A stretch of 64,000 bases of DNA from positions 1-64,000 of the forward strand of contig JAPEVC010000093.1 in assembly GCA_027946555.1 (NCBI GenBank), read 5' to 3'. The position numbers and the translations under genes are program-made. This DNA comes from Gnomoniopsis sp. IMI 355080. Taxonomy: Eukaryota; Ascomycota; Sordariomycetes; Diaporthales; Gnomoniaceae. Each line of letters starts with the position of its first letter. The stretch's first letter is position 1. Below the pieces are notes generated by a model. That model was given only the letters and a program-made list of their open reading frames with translations, did no database searches and was not told where the DNA came from. Positions 10,742-21,838 of the stretch are shown one piece after another.

Positions 10742-12653
10742 ATGTTTCTCCGACAGTCACAGATGTGGAGCTTTGCTCTGTATCTCGGTGCTGTGGTCGC
10801 TAAAGGCCCCTTCTTGACCCAGCTCGATAATCAGACTTGGGTGTTTGGCAACGACCTTTGGAACGTGACGCAGGGCCCAAACTACGCTACTAAGCTTTTC
10901 TCGACTATCTTGCCGGGACAAGACCTAGTGGGTAGCGCGTACGGCCACTACTCTGATATTGGCATGTGATGGGAGCAATCAGCCCCCCTCTCCCCCATGA
11001 GAAGAAAGAAATTATGCTGACAGAATTTAGACGGCGCAACTCTGGTCACCTATACATCCGCCTCCATTGTTTCCCAAGGCGAGGATTACATCGACATCTC
11101 ATTCGGATCAGATCAAATCGACCTTCACTGGGTAATCTTTGATGACCTCCAAGGCGCCTACCACTATGTCGTCAACAAAGCCACTCCATGGATGGAGATA
11201 TTGAGAACCCTGTGGCGACTCAACCCAGACATCTTCTTGAATGGCCGAACAAACATCAAAGACGATATCCTGCCGCCCTTTTCTTTGTACGCAAACGCAA
11301 CCGAGGTCCAGGACGAGACATTCGAGCTTGCGAATGGCACAATCATCACCAAGTACGACTGGTCCAACTACGTACGCTTCAGGGACTTTTATGGTGTTTA
11401 CGGCCCGGATGTCGCTGGATCATGGTGGATACATCCCTCTACCGAGTATTTCACGGCTAGTCAGCTCAGCCAGACTCTGACTGTCAGTGGTACTTCTTTG
11501 TCAAATCGACGCATCAGTGAATATTGACGAAACAATAGGTCCATCGTGAATCTTCGACCGGAGACGCAGTGCAATTGAACGTGTTTCAAGACACTTCTCA
11601 CTTCCGTGTCGGTAACGACACACTCGCTCCCGTAGGAAAGATCTGGGGCCCTTGGTTATGGTACCTGGTGAGCTGGAATCCCCTTCAGTCAAATTCTCGG
11701 GGGTTGTGACTGGACGCTAACTAGATCAACCACAGAACAATGGGTCCAAAGAAGATGTTGAGCAGCGCCGTCTACAAGAATTGGAGAAGTTCCCATATTC
11801 GTGGCTCAACGATACAGCGTACCAGTCTCGTGGAGAAATCACGGGCACGCTCATCCTGAGTGACGGGCGCCCTGCAGCTGGCGCATCTGTCTTCCTGGGA
11901 GACACGGACACTTCCATCCGACCTTTGATCCAGGGCACCAACTACTACTATACAACGCAAGCAGGCGCTGACGGGTCCTTCTCGTTCCCGGACGTACGGA
12001 CGGGAGAGTACGGATTATATGCATGGTCCAATGGCGGCGCATTGGCAGACGTCTACACCAACGTCACCCTCACCCCCCTCACGGTCGTAGAAGGGCAGAC
12101 GGTAGCGCTGGGTGATGTCCAGTGGGAGCTCCCCGTAGGCCGGACGCCTATTTTCCAAGTGGGCGATTTCGACAAGAACGCTACGGGTTTCGTGAATGGC
12201 GGTCTCCCATACGCCTTCAACATCACATCTCTCAGTCCTGCGAACCTGACCTTTACGATTGGCGAGTCCAACGCGTCGAGTGATTGGTATTACGCTAGCT
12301 CCGCCTTGGGCACGTGGACCATTGTGTTTGAAATTGATGCGGCTGATCTGCTAAAGTATGGAAGTAACGGGACAGCGCTTCTCAGTATCTCGCTTGCGGG
12401 GTACTCGCAGAGCCAGGCGATGGACATTGATGTGAATGGCAACCTGTTGGGAACGTTGAGTACCGCTGAGTTGACGAATGACCCGGGTCTTTATCGGTCC
12501 AGTAGGACAAGTGGAGAATGGAGATTCATTCAGTATGAAATTGATCCCAATCAGTTGGTAGCGGGGACGAACACGGTTGGGTTTACAATCACGAGATTTA
12601 CAGAATGGAGAGGATTCATGTGGGACAGCATCATTCTGGAATGGCAGAATTAA
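10742..12653 (+). CDS. Rhamnogalacturonan lyase, polysaccharide lyase family 4
   Basis: Secreted enzyme that cleaves the rhamnogalacturonan I backbone of pectin by beta-elimination. Four exons are proposed: 10742-10961, 11031-11482, 11539-11667 and 11736-12653, giving 572 residues. The N-terminus is a hydrophobic leader followed by KGPFLTQL and GNDLWNVTQG, typical of PL4. The catalytic domain continues through DLVGSAYGHY, HWVIFDDLQGAYHY, FRTLWRL-like ILRTLWRLNPD, NGRTNIKDD, KYDWSNY and VHRESSTGDAVQLN. A fibronectin-III-like module begins near RGEITGTLILSDGRPAAGASVFLGDT, and a C-terminal jelly-roll module ends in WDSIILEWQN. Intron 1 appears to use a GC donor (G|GCATGT), because the nearby GT breaks the frame. 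The start could also be the Met at 10763. Confidence 0.93.
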
Positions 12654-12805
12654 AGACGCCAGGCTTGCCATGCAGCCTAGAGCGTTGAGCCTACAGCAAT
12701 CACGAAATTCAATCATATCGTCAGGGTTTGATCAGATGGAGGTACACTTTTATTTTATTTTGAAGCTCTACGTATTAGCATTAGATTTCCATCCCTTCGC
12801 TGCAA

Positions 12806-14110
12806 TTAAGGAATCCTCTCCACGATGGACGCAGGATCAGGCGAGCTGCCCCTTGCAGAAACACCACCCTGAGCCAGCGCAACCTCATTCCGCTCATCAT
12901 CGGCAGCAAAGAACGCAGCCGTTGAGAAGGGCGCGGCGAGCAAGCAGCCGCCGGGCGACATGTTGAGCGAGCAGTAGCCCGCGGGCGAGCCGTTGCCGCG
13001 TACGTAGTTCCGGATCGGCACCTTGACAGTCACCGTCTCATTTGCGTTGGCGCCCGTCCAGGTGAAGTCGATGGTGACGTCCGCGGGAACACTGTCGCAG
13101 TCGCCGGGCCAAGCGACGCGGCCGCTGGGGTCATTGGTGATGCCGCTCACGTTGAAGAAGATGGACTCATCGTCGAAGCGGATCGGGATGTCGTCGATGT
13201 GGGTGCCGGAGTCGAGGAAGCACGAGGTCAAGCTGTCATCCGTCTTGAAGGTGGTGCCCCCAACGGAGACGGTAGGGACCGAGACGTAGTAGCCCACGGT
13301 TTGTTGCTGCTTTTCCAGCTCGGGGGTCAGGTAGGGAACCTTGACTAGGTTTCCCGTGTACTTTGATGTGTCGATTCCTCCCATAAGACCACCACCAGTG
13401 AATGTGGCGTCATATTCGGCGGGTGCCTCATCCATCCAGAAGGAGTGGACGTTGGCGCCGATTTGTCCGCGATCGAGCAGGTTCTTTCGCACATGCGGGC
13501 CCGAGGTGTTTCTGTTAGCGTTGTGCTGGTACGGGGAAATACCCATGATTCCAACGTCGTGCTCCGGGACGAAACTACATGAGTTGTTGGTCATCCCGAT
13601 CCGGTTCTGGAGGTAGTTCTCGAGCGCCACTTCAATGCCTGGGACAGTGCTCTCAACGCCAGCCACGTTGACGAATGTGAGGGTATCGTTTACAGCAATG
13701 TCGCCCGACAGAATCTTGTCGAACATGCCATACAAGTACCCACTGCTAAAGGCTGAGGTCGTGGCAGTGGAGGACTCCTCATAGTCGTACACAGTCTTTT
13801 CTGTAACATTGCAGGGTCCCTGACATGCCAGTGACTGACAGCCCCAGTTGACCGTGGCGTTGGGAGCCATGAGCCAGAAGTTCTCGGACCCTTGGTCGTA
13901 CACAACATCGATGGTTGAGTTAGACCATGGCACTGAGACGGCGGTAGCAATTTTGTAGTTGCCACCGTACTTGTAGTTCAAGGGAAAGTGGACTGTTGGG
14001 ATTGTTGAATTCCGCTTGACAGTGTGTTGCGCTTTGCGGTTGGATGTTGTGGGTTTGGCGGTAGCGACTGAAGCGGCCGCAAGAGCGGCGACGAGGGCGG
14101 TGCGGACCAT
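12806..14110 (-). CDS. Secreted pepsin-like aspartic protease (family A1)
   Basis: Single-exon, 434 residues. The frame is open to an upstream ATG at 14191, but the ATG at 14110 gives a clean signal peptide (MVRTALVAALAAASVATA) and lies downstream of the TATA element at 14207-14212, so it is preferred. The two-lobed pepsin fold is shown by the first catalytic motif VVYDQGSENFW (Asp72) and the second CFLDSGTHID (Asp300). The usual motif is DTGS or DSGS; here the residue after the first Asp is Gln, which is unusual. Many Asn-X-Ser/Thr sites and paired cysteines fit secretion. The gene is convergent with the pectin lyase, 152 bases apart. Likely an extracellular protease, but activity is uncertain because of the DQGS site. 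Confidence 0.9.
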   Translation of the reverse strand: MVRTALVAALAAASVATAKPTTSNRKAQHTVKRNSTIPTVHFPLNYKYGGNYKIATAVSVPWSNSTIDVVYDQGSENFWLMAPNATVNWGCQSLACQGPCNVTEKTVYDYEESSTATTSAFSSGYLYGMFDKILSGDIAVNDTLTFVNVAGVESTVPGIEVALENYLQNRIGMTNNSCSFVPEHDVGIMGISPYQHNANRNTSGPHVRKNLLDRGQIGANVHSFWMDEAPAEYDATFTGGGLMGGIDTSKYTGNLVKVPYLTPELEKQQQTVGYYVSVPTVSVGGTTFKTDDSLTSCFLDSGTHIDDIPIRFDDESIFFNVSGITNDPSGRVAWPGDCDSVPADVTIDFTWTGANANETVTVKVPIRNYVRGNGSPAGYCSLNMSPGGCLLAAPFSTAAFFAADDERNEVALAQGGVSARGSSPDPASIVERIP

Positions 14111-14206
14111 CTTGAGGATGATAGGAGATGGGAAAAGAGTGACTTTGAGTGTGTGGTGATGGATCAGCAAAACACAAGAAGACAAACTCAAGAGCAGAAT
14201 CAGTCA

Positions 14207-14212
14207 TTTATA
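14207..14212 (-). promoter_or_regulatory. TATA box of the aspartic protease gene
   Basis: TATAAA on the minus strand, about 97 bases before the ATG at 14110. The upstream in-frame ATG at 14191 would fall only 16 bases downstream of it and thus probably outside the transcript, which supports the shorter protein. Confidence 0.5.
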
Positions 14213-15683
14213 TCGCGTCTCCTTGAACGGTGCCTCTTAGCGCGGCTGCCAAGATGCACCCCAGGGTCAGCCCCTGAGGCGTGACATTCTACGGCGTTCG
14301 TCCCAAGTGGAGCGCTTAAACAAGGGCAAGGTTTTTTTTTTTTTAAAAAAGAGCATCGGACAGGATAGTTTCAGGGGAGATGTTTGTTTTCTTTTCTGCG
14401 GACTTGCCGAATTCCACCTGGATTGTGAAGTCATCGCCATGACCCCGGAGAATGGTCATGGGCCATTATTGTCTTTCTTCTCGTCATCTCAAAGGGCCAA
14501 CAATAATGGAAGCATCGGCTGGTGTACGGTACTTTCATCCGTATGTAATGACACATCTCACACACCAGTTATGATATCATTCATCGACCCAGACTTGCGC
14601 ATAGACGTTGAATAGCTTAAATTCCGGACAGACATAGTACATAGTAATCGCGACGCCTAGGCTAGTACAGCCCTGCCTCTTACCCGGTGTGTGGCGATGT
14701 CCAACACGAGAATGATCAGTATAGCGCGGGAATCGAAACAAAGAACGACGAGCTGTTGTGCAAGCGAGCTTGCAGACAGGTGGATCCACCCAAACAAGCG
14801 TTGACCGACTTAAAAATATAAATAAGCTTAATAGCACTGATCCAATCTCGGCAAATCCAGTGCAGGCTAGTCTCTTTAGTGGCTGTGCACCTGCAGGCCA
14901 CAGTGTAGACCAATACGAAGTGCCTGGGGAACTAACCCCTGAGGACATGACTCGATGGATGTTCGTCCCTGTGAGCATAAAAGTATTATAGAATGTTCAC
15001 AAGTATGAAAGTATCCTCATAATTCCAATCTTAGAAAACCAGACTTGAAGTATACGCAGTGTAGGGACTGGAGCTGCGATTATTAACAGCCCCCCTTTCA
15101 GGCTGTGTCTGTACTATGTAGGGTAGCGTTGTTTCTACCTCGGCTATGGTAGCAGCCGACATGTCATCTCATCAAGCATTCCTTGGCATGACGATCCCGC
15201 AGGTCTGTGCTACTTTTCCGGATTTGGACGAGGCTGCCAAACTTGGCACAAGGCACAAGGCTGAGCCCTTCCAATTCGGGCAACAGCTCCAAAAACCAAC
15301 GAATTGGGGTGTTGATATAGGCTCATCGAAAACGGTGGGTCATAAGGAATCCAGTTTTTTAAAAGTCTAGATGGAATCACGGTCACGAGACCTAGGGTTG
15401 AGAAGAGGACTGACACGACCAGACCCTGGTTATACATTACTCCTGATTAAGTAGAATTTCATGGGCTACATACAGTGGAGGACCAAGCCAAGCATAAGAA
15501 GCCCATTTGATTACGTAAATATTTATTAAGGAGTGAACTATATCCAGCTTCCTGACCAAGTCTAGTTCAAGCCTGGCTGCCAGCATGTCGTCAAGGTACG
15601 TCCAGCGGCTAGCCCACACACCCCCTGTGTTGTATTGCTGTACCCCACGCCGAATCCCTTCAATTTTCAAACACCCCCATCAA
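14213..15683. other. Intergenic
   Basis: About 1.5 kb with no supportable gene. The open frame 14577-14978 (-) has no recognisable motif. A homopolymer junction of about 13 T followed by 6 A lies near 14331-14350. The right end is the 3' flank of the carotenoid oxygenase gene. Confidence 0.4.
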
Positions 15684-17634
15684 TCAATCAGGGCTGTGCA
15701 TTCCATGCAGTCCAAACCCCACCGCGAAATCCATCTCCGCCCTACCCATCTCCCGCATCGTCTTCGCATCCAAACAAACCAAATAGCTTTTCTCCGAATA
15801 CCCATCCAGCACCACGCTCAGCAGCACGCCGTCATCTTCCTCCACTACTGTTCCCTCGGAGCTAGGCCGAGGCACGAAAATGGCCTCGCCGGGCGTGTGG
15901 CCCGCGGCGTTGTTCCACTGGAGGGTCTCGCGCGTGAGGGTGTCCGTCTTGACCAGCGTATCGAGAAAGGTGGAGCGGCCGGTCTGGGGCAGGCTGTATA
16001 CGTATCGGTGCGGGCGCGTTTGGTAGTTCGGATTGATGGTGGGTAGCTCACCCGAATGCGGGCTAGGGATGGAAAAAAGCTGCTCCGGCTGGGTGTTGGT
16101 GGTTCCCTTGGCCTTCTTGCTGGGGCTACTGGAGGTCGTGGAAGAAGAGGTGGGAAGTGGCACTCGGAATTTCCATCGGACAAGACTGCTCATCGACTTG
16201 TGCATCTTGGTTTGGTTGCCATAAGCTTCCTTTGTCTTTCCATTGATGTTCATGAGTACGTCGTAGTAGAATTTGTGCATAACGTCCGTGTTGGGAAAAT
16301 CGACCACGTCGCAAAAGACGTCCGCAAACTGGTCTCCATGGATATCATTGTCCGGTGCACCAGATTGCGCAGACACTGTTTCATCCCAGCAGTTCACACT
16401 GTGGAAGAAGAAGGCCGCTGGCGTCTTAAACTCAGCGACCACGCCTCGGCCATGAACTCGGTCGATGAAGAACCACTTGCACTTCTTAGCCTGGTCGAAT
16501 GGCTCGATTGCCTCCAACAGGTTGCCCTTCCATGGCAATGCCAAGCCCATCTTGCCAAAGTGGGTGGTAGGCACGCGCAACACCACAAAGCGCTCGCTCA
16601 AAAAGAAGCTGTGGATGTATGCAGGTGGCAAGTCGGAGCGAGAGATGGTGGCCAGCACCTCCGTCTTGCCTGTTGCCGCGGACACCTTGAAGATGCGATA
16701 AACGGCCTGGCGTCCGGGTTGGATGTTGTAATTGAACACGTCGCCCGTCTTCGGGCAGGTTTGAATGTGGGCGCAAGACATGGGGCCTTTCAACATAGGA
16801 TCAAGATCGCTTTGCAGGGTCATATCGGCCAGGGGCTCGAGAGTGGCGGCGTCAAGCACGCGGACGCAGGCGGTGTCAGATGTAATCCATAGGGTCTTGC
16901 TAGAACTGGCTTCGCTTTTACCTCGGTGGCCCAGAGGAGCCACTTGCGGCTGTGCTGGGCGGTTGCTGCGCTTGGTGGAGGTGAGGGCAGGTATATTGTC
17001 CAGGCCGGGCGTAACGGTCACATTCAAGTTGTCGTACTTTGCCACCTCGCGGCCTTGGTCGAGGCTTCGGAACATGCTCATGGCCTTGCCGAAAATACCG
17101 ATGCATGGATCGGCCTTTTGCCCGAAGGTGATGGTGTCGCCCACGGTGCCTTTCTCTTGGACGGATTTCACAAAGGCGTCGGCTTGACGGCGCGAGGAGT
17201 AGAGCACTTTGACCTGGTTTTCGGCAGACGGCACGATGTCGAAGCGGTGGAGGTGGGCGAGGCCATCGAACCAGTGGGAGATGAGAACAGTGTTGTCATT
17301 GTTGGCCTTGCCATTGGGTTGCTTTGCGTTTCCGATCTTGCGCCCGCCAGGCCCGTTACGAAAGAGAGAGCCTGCTGCCCAGACGGGAATAGTGCCCTCG
17401 ATGGACAATTCGATGGGCCCACGGTGTTCTGTGAGATTGTCGAACTGCGGCAGTCGGGTCAGCCTTGGGTGGGGACCTGGGTCGATCGAAATGTAGGAGA
17501 GGGTTACTCACTCCAGCTTCGTTCGGCCAGTCGAGATAGGCCTCTCTCTCGATGTTTTTGATGGCTTCAGCACGGTCTTTGTCCTCATCTGCTGCCGATC
17601 TGCGGATCGATGATTGATTCTCGGGATGATCCAT
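15684..17634 (-). CDS. Carotenoid cleavage oxygenase (RPE65/CCD family)
   Basis: Non-haem iron(II) dioxygenase that splits a double bond in carotenoids, apocarotenoids or, in some fungal members, stilbenes. Two exons, 17634-17512 and 17444-15684, with a 67-nt intron that joins WPNEAG to FDNLTEHRGP, give 627 residues. All four iron-binding histidines are visible: in AHIQTC (about 267), YIHSFFL (319), FFHSVNC (389) and the C-terminal GLHGMH (621). The start region after the intron carries EGTIPVWAAGSLFRNGPG, typical for the family. A low-complexity Ser/Thr/Lys insert lies near the middle. Fungal relatives include the torulene-cleaving CarT/CAO-2 and the retinal-forming CarX; which type this is cannot be decided here. 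No phytoene synthase or desaturase gene is nearby. Confidence 0.92.
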
Positions 17635-17810
17635 TGCCAAGCTTTGTTGCTCGCTTCAATTCTGTGTGACGTGTCGTAATTGATAATTTGCTGAGACAAA
17701 GTTCAGTCTGTTGGTTTGCAAAGGTCACCGTTTGTTGCCTGGGCAGCGATGGAAATTTGAAGTCCAAGGCTCGAGGTGGGGCAGTGTTAGAAGGGAGTGG
17801 TTTAACTGGT
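17635..17810. other. Promoter region of the carotenoid oxygenase gene
   Basis: Upstream of the minus-strand ATG at 17634. No clear TATA box was identified. It leads into the decayed repeat region. Confidence 0.35.
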
Positions 17811-17902
17811 TGAGACCTAGGTGATACAGAAATCTGTAATAAAGCAGGACTGGATTCTCTGGCTAATAGCAGGTCCGTATGGACCTGCAGAGGGCTTTAA
17901 AT
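17811..17902 (+). repeat. Repeat A, copy 1
   Basis: About 90 bases matching 19414-19503 in the same orientation, including a shared core of about 45 bases around a 20-base palindrome. Many differences between copies are C/T or G/A transitions, as expected after repeat-induced point mutation. Confidence 0.8.
17869..17888. repeat. Imperfect 20-base palindrome in repeat A, copy 1
   Basis: Reads GCAGGTCCGTATGGACCTGC. It differs by one C-to-T change from the perfect palindrome in copy 2 at 19471-19490. Confidence 0.85.
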
Positions 17903-18435
17903 TGGGAGCGTAGCGGAGATTGAGGGAATCTGACATCCCTTCTTTTTTAATCACATGCGTCCGAAAGTTCACATATAAGGAATCGCTGCCTAATCGGTAT
18001 GCAGGCTGGTTCAGCTAGTCTATGCGGTAAGCAGGTACTAATTTTCAATCTCTTCAAGATATTACGAAAACGGAAGGCACGTCGCGGATAAGGCACACTG
18101 CGGGATGTTGATAAAAACGGAAACTCGAGAAGAAGAAGATGATGATGACGAAAGGGATGATCACGGAGATGAAGAGGCATACGTACGAAGAAACAGATGC
18201 TCCATTTGTCTAGGCAGTGAAAGCTCGCCTCATCTTTAGAAATCTACCCGGGCCGAAATCCGCCCGAAGCAACTGGATGAGTTTAGCTACTAGGAAAGAA
18301 GTACCTCGTATTATAAATTCTGCTTCCAGGTACTTATGTGTATAACGAATACATATATTCACAATGGATGTGTAAGAATATAGTACATGCGACCTTGCCA
18401 ACGCTTATTTAGAGAGACTATAATCCGGTACGGTA

Positions 18436-18503
18436 GGGGTTGTTGCCTAGGCCTGTTTAGTTGACAACCTCTAATTCGTACGAATCTGCTAGTTACTATT
18501 CCA
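18436..18503 (+). repeat. Repeat B, copy 1
   Basis: About 66 bases matching 19510-19577 in the same orientation. Visible differences such as TTTAGTTGACAAC versus TCTAGCTGACAGC are all C-to-T or G-to-A. Here B stands about 530 bases away from repeat A, whereas in copy 2 the two are adjacent. Confidence 0.8.
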
Positions 18504-19413
18504 ACACTGGCAATTTTTTCTTTCGCAGGAATTAGCTGCCGATTCATTGTTTGGCTGCTAACCAGTCCTAGATGCCACCCTAGAAGCCACCCCAAGACCA
18601 CCTTTTCCCTTTCCAAGACGAAAGCTCCGCGCTGCCTGACGTTTCGGATGGAACTTCGACGCTAAGGACTCTTCGTTTGGCCATGAAACAGGCCCTGCAC
18701 GTAATAAGTGGTCTAAGGGTATAGCTACTAGCGTACGATCTATTCCAATTTAGACCCCTTCTGACGGAGGCCTTTCTTTATACGCCGAAGGACCTTGGGA
18801 TTGACCCGTGCGAAGGGACAATTAATCGGTCTATAGGCAAGATAAACACTCCGGTCAACTTATTACCACCAAAATTCAAAGGCGCCAGCATTGTATTCAG
18901 CGGAAGGATAGATAAGCTAGTCGAGGGCATCTTGAGTCTCGTACATTATAGGCTACGGAAGCCGTCGCTCTAGGGCCAGAAGGGCGTCGTCTATAGGTGG
19001 AAGAAGTTCGCGGGTGACGTCATACATTTTGAAAAGTAAGTATCTCGTGCGAAGAGAAATAACTAACGATCTCACCGTATGAGCTGAAAACGAAAACTTG
19101 GAAGTTATTGAGGAAGAAGCGAGGGGGGGGTTTGGCTTTTCGTGCGAGAGTAATAGTCGAGCGACAAGGTCGCAGTGCGTGTGAGTCTTTATGCGATCCG
19201 CGTGATGGATGCACTGTACGAAAAAGAAAAAGATCAAGTGGTAACGCTGGAGCAAAACGCTTGCCCGAACGGAAATTGCTGGAAGAAGGTGTTGAACGAC
19301 AACGTCGTGGCAGTATATTTACAGACTTCCATAAAATTTATTCTTAGCGTATACGTACGGTCTAAACGTACGAGTGCATTCATCAATATTGGACGGGGCT
19401 GATTCAATCATTT
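18504..19413. other. Decayed non-coding region between repeat copies
   Basis: No gene is supported. Overlapping short frames at 19108-19402 lack motifs. Composition and many TA-rich words suggest degenerate transposon DNA, but no transposase motif could be read. Confidence 0.35.
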
Positions 19414-19503
19414 AAGACCCTTGTGATACAGAAACCTGTAGTACAAAAGAACTGGAATCTCTAGCTAATAGCAGGTCCGTACGGACCTGCAGAGGGCTTC
19501 AAA
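19414..19503 (+). repeat. Repeat A, copy 2
   Basis: Partner of 17811-17902. It holds the better preserved palindrome and is followed directly by repeat B. Confidence 0.8.
19471..19490. repeat. Perfect 20-base palindrome
   Basis: GCAGGTCCGTACGGACCTGC equals its own reverse complement. It lies in the centre of repeat A and could be a fold-back core of a small non-autonomous element. Confidence 0.9.
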
Positions 19504-19509
19504 CATAAG

Positions 19510-19577
19510 GGGGGTTGCCTAGGCCTGTCTAGCTGACAGCCTCCAATTCGTACGATTTTGCCATTTACCGTTCCATC
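19510..19577 (+). repeat. Repeat B, copy 2
   Basis: Partner of 18436-18503, less changed by transitions. Together with repeat A it forms a unit of about 165 bases. Confidence 0.8.
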
Positions 19578-20770
19578 AGGCAGGCTTTCATCACATTGTT
19601 GAACATTGCTATTGTGGCTCAACAAGAAAGAATATTCTTGCTTGTTCCTAGTGCACCTGTAATTCTGCTATTAAGAAACCTACAGTCACTAATCTGGCAA
19701 TGTTCCAAAACCTTCTGCAGGGACGTGGCTGGTTGCACAACACGTTCAATGCCTCATCACAAGCTCATGTTCATACTCATCCTGAAGAAGTCTAATTTGG
19801 CCGCTGGGTAGGTGTGGAATTTGCCAGCAGAGGTACCTAGGTAGGTCGTGGAGCCTTTACACCTAGTAATGCTAACCTGGAAGCACGGAAGACATCAATT
19901 TAACTCAAGTATGCCAGGTGGAGTGACTTTGCTCCTGGCGTAGGAACTGATTTCTTATAGAAGTATGACATCGACATTGCAAGTTTCCAGCCCTGTTGAA
20001 TAGGGACTTGGGATTTGTTGATCCTTCTAGCCACAACCACAACTTCGCAGTCATTTCTGTCCCTGCTTATATGCTCCCAGAACATCACAATCATATGTTG
20101 GTACTAAAGTAATGCCATCGGGAAGGCGCTGTCCAAGAAAGATAACACTAGCCAATAATCGACCAACCGTATCAAAAGCTGGAGATAAACAAGACTTGAT
20201 CCCATTCACATCCATAAGTATCAAGATCATATGAGCATCAGCCTTTTCTGTAGGAAAATCACAAGATCGCAGGCGACAAAATTGACCAACCTGCAGCCCC
20301 AATACCTGAGACGATTTTGAAAGGGTTCTGAGGTGCAAACCCCAACGCTTAATCAAGTCATACTATTCAGAGACAGCGGCTGTGAAGACCAGCTCAGACA
20401 GTACAGTTTGCAATCAACGGGGTTAAAAGGGATCACAGCAATACTACGGCTGCAAAGTCCCCCCCCCCCAAATCTCAAGCTTCGCCTCACCAGGTCAACG
20501 AGATAACAACATACGAATGTCCAGCACTTTCTTCCTGTTCAGTACCAAACATAATAATTGGAGTCAACTGAACCATCACCATTCTTCCCCCAGATCCAAA
20601 AAGACATTCCATCACCATCTCTCAATATTTCAGAACACCGAGCCTCGGAGTGTGAGCGGAGCAGCAACTCAAACCCACAAATATCCCAACAAGGTTTCCT
20701 TGAGCAGCCACTCATCACAGTTTGGATTCACAGTATCAATTCTCAAAGCAATTACCAAGATAGTATCAGA
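19578..20770. other. Intergenic and leader of the DUF1810 gene
   Basis: No firm gene. The frame of the DUF1810 protein stays open upstream to an ATG at 20558, so an N-terminal extension of 71 residues is possible, but its composition looks like leader sequence. A C10 homopolymer lies near 20460. The open frame 20051-20356 (-) has no recognised motif. Confidence 0.4.
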
Positions 20771-21838
20771 ATGTCGCCTCCTTCAGCCTCAATCCTGAGT
20801 GGATCCTCAGCCAGGGCAGCCTCCTCCTTCTCGCTCAGTGAGCAAGCCAGCACCCGAGCAACCTCCTTCGTTGAAACCGAGCCCGAGTACGTGGACAAGT
20901 ACAACCTCGAGCGATACATCGTCGCCCAAAACAACAAAGACATTTACAACCGCGTTCTCGCCGCCTTCCGCGCCCGCCGCCGCAAGCCTCAGCCAGCAAC
21001 TTGGATCTGGTGCGTGTTTCCTCAGATGAACGAATGCCAGACCGCCGTCTCCCACCGAGCCCGCGACAACCTCGTACGCGATAGCTGGCCCCGCGGCCAC
21101 GCCATGGAAGGCTGCCTCGATGAAGCCCGCGCGTTCTTGCAGCACCCCGTCCTCGGCCCGCGCATACGTGCCGTTGCCCGCGCCCTCGTCGACAATCCCG
21201 CCCCAGACGTCTTCAGCCTCATGGACAACATGTTCTACGATGTGGCGCGCCTGCACTCATCCATCACGCTGTTTCGACAGGCCGCGCGATACCCCGTGTG
21301 TATCCACGTGCGCGCGGCGCGAATGGGAGAGGACTATGTGTTTCGTGAGGTGCTGGATAAGTACTTCATCAAGGAGCCAAACAGTGAAGATGAGGACTAC
21401 AACGAAGAAGAGGAGGATATCATCAGGACCAAAGGCTCGCGACATGGGCCAACGCTGGAGCGGTTGGACATGTTGGAGCTCGAGGCGGCTGAGAAACGGC
21501 TGGCTGCGGGTCAGCCTTGTGTGTGTGGCTTGGACCGGGACAAGATATTCCACGATGACATTGGCTCCAAGTTCAAGATCATGGATAGGCAAAGGTTTCG
21601 GCTGATGATGAGGTGAGTTGGATGTGATTTTTTGACCTGCTTGAGTTTCGTAACAGACAGAAAATTGACTTGCATTCCTAGCACTGACATGCAGAACCGG
21701 CAGTTCACGCCCGCGCAGCTCTCCGCGTTGTTGCAGCCCATTCCAAACCTGAGCTCACCATTGAGGGCCTCTCAGCCGCCCCAGGCTCCTGTGCCACAGA
21801 GCAGAGAAGCACTATCCGAACAAACCAATATAGTCTGA
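20771..21838 (+). CDS. DUF1810 family protein
   Basis: Two exons, 20771-21612 and 21682-21838, joined by a 69-nt intron (AG|C phase), give 332 residues. A Ser-rich N-terminus of about 35 residues precedes a DUF1810 domain: YNLERYIVAQ, a block with TWIWCVFPQM, EARAFLQHPVLGPRIRAVARAL, FSLMDNMFYDVARLHSSITLF. The WCVFPQ and the hydrophobic block around HPVLGPR are the family's landmarks. After it come an acidic stretch (EDEDYNEEEED) and a tail with PAQLSALLQP. The molecular role of DUF1810 is unknown; bacterial members are small stand-alone proteins. The ATG at 20771 is preferred over one at 20558, which would add a low-complexity leader. Confidence 0.85.

Noticed and set aside
17811..19577. Complete transposon with terminal repeats
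   Set aside because: Two direct repeats are clear but no terminal inverted repeats, target-site duplication or transposase motif could be read.
20558..20770. N-terminal extension of the DUF1810 protein from ATG 20558
   Set aside because: Frame is open but composition is leader-like; ATG 20771 gives a more normal start. Kept as an alternative only.
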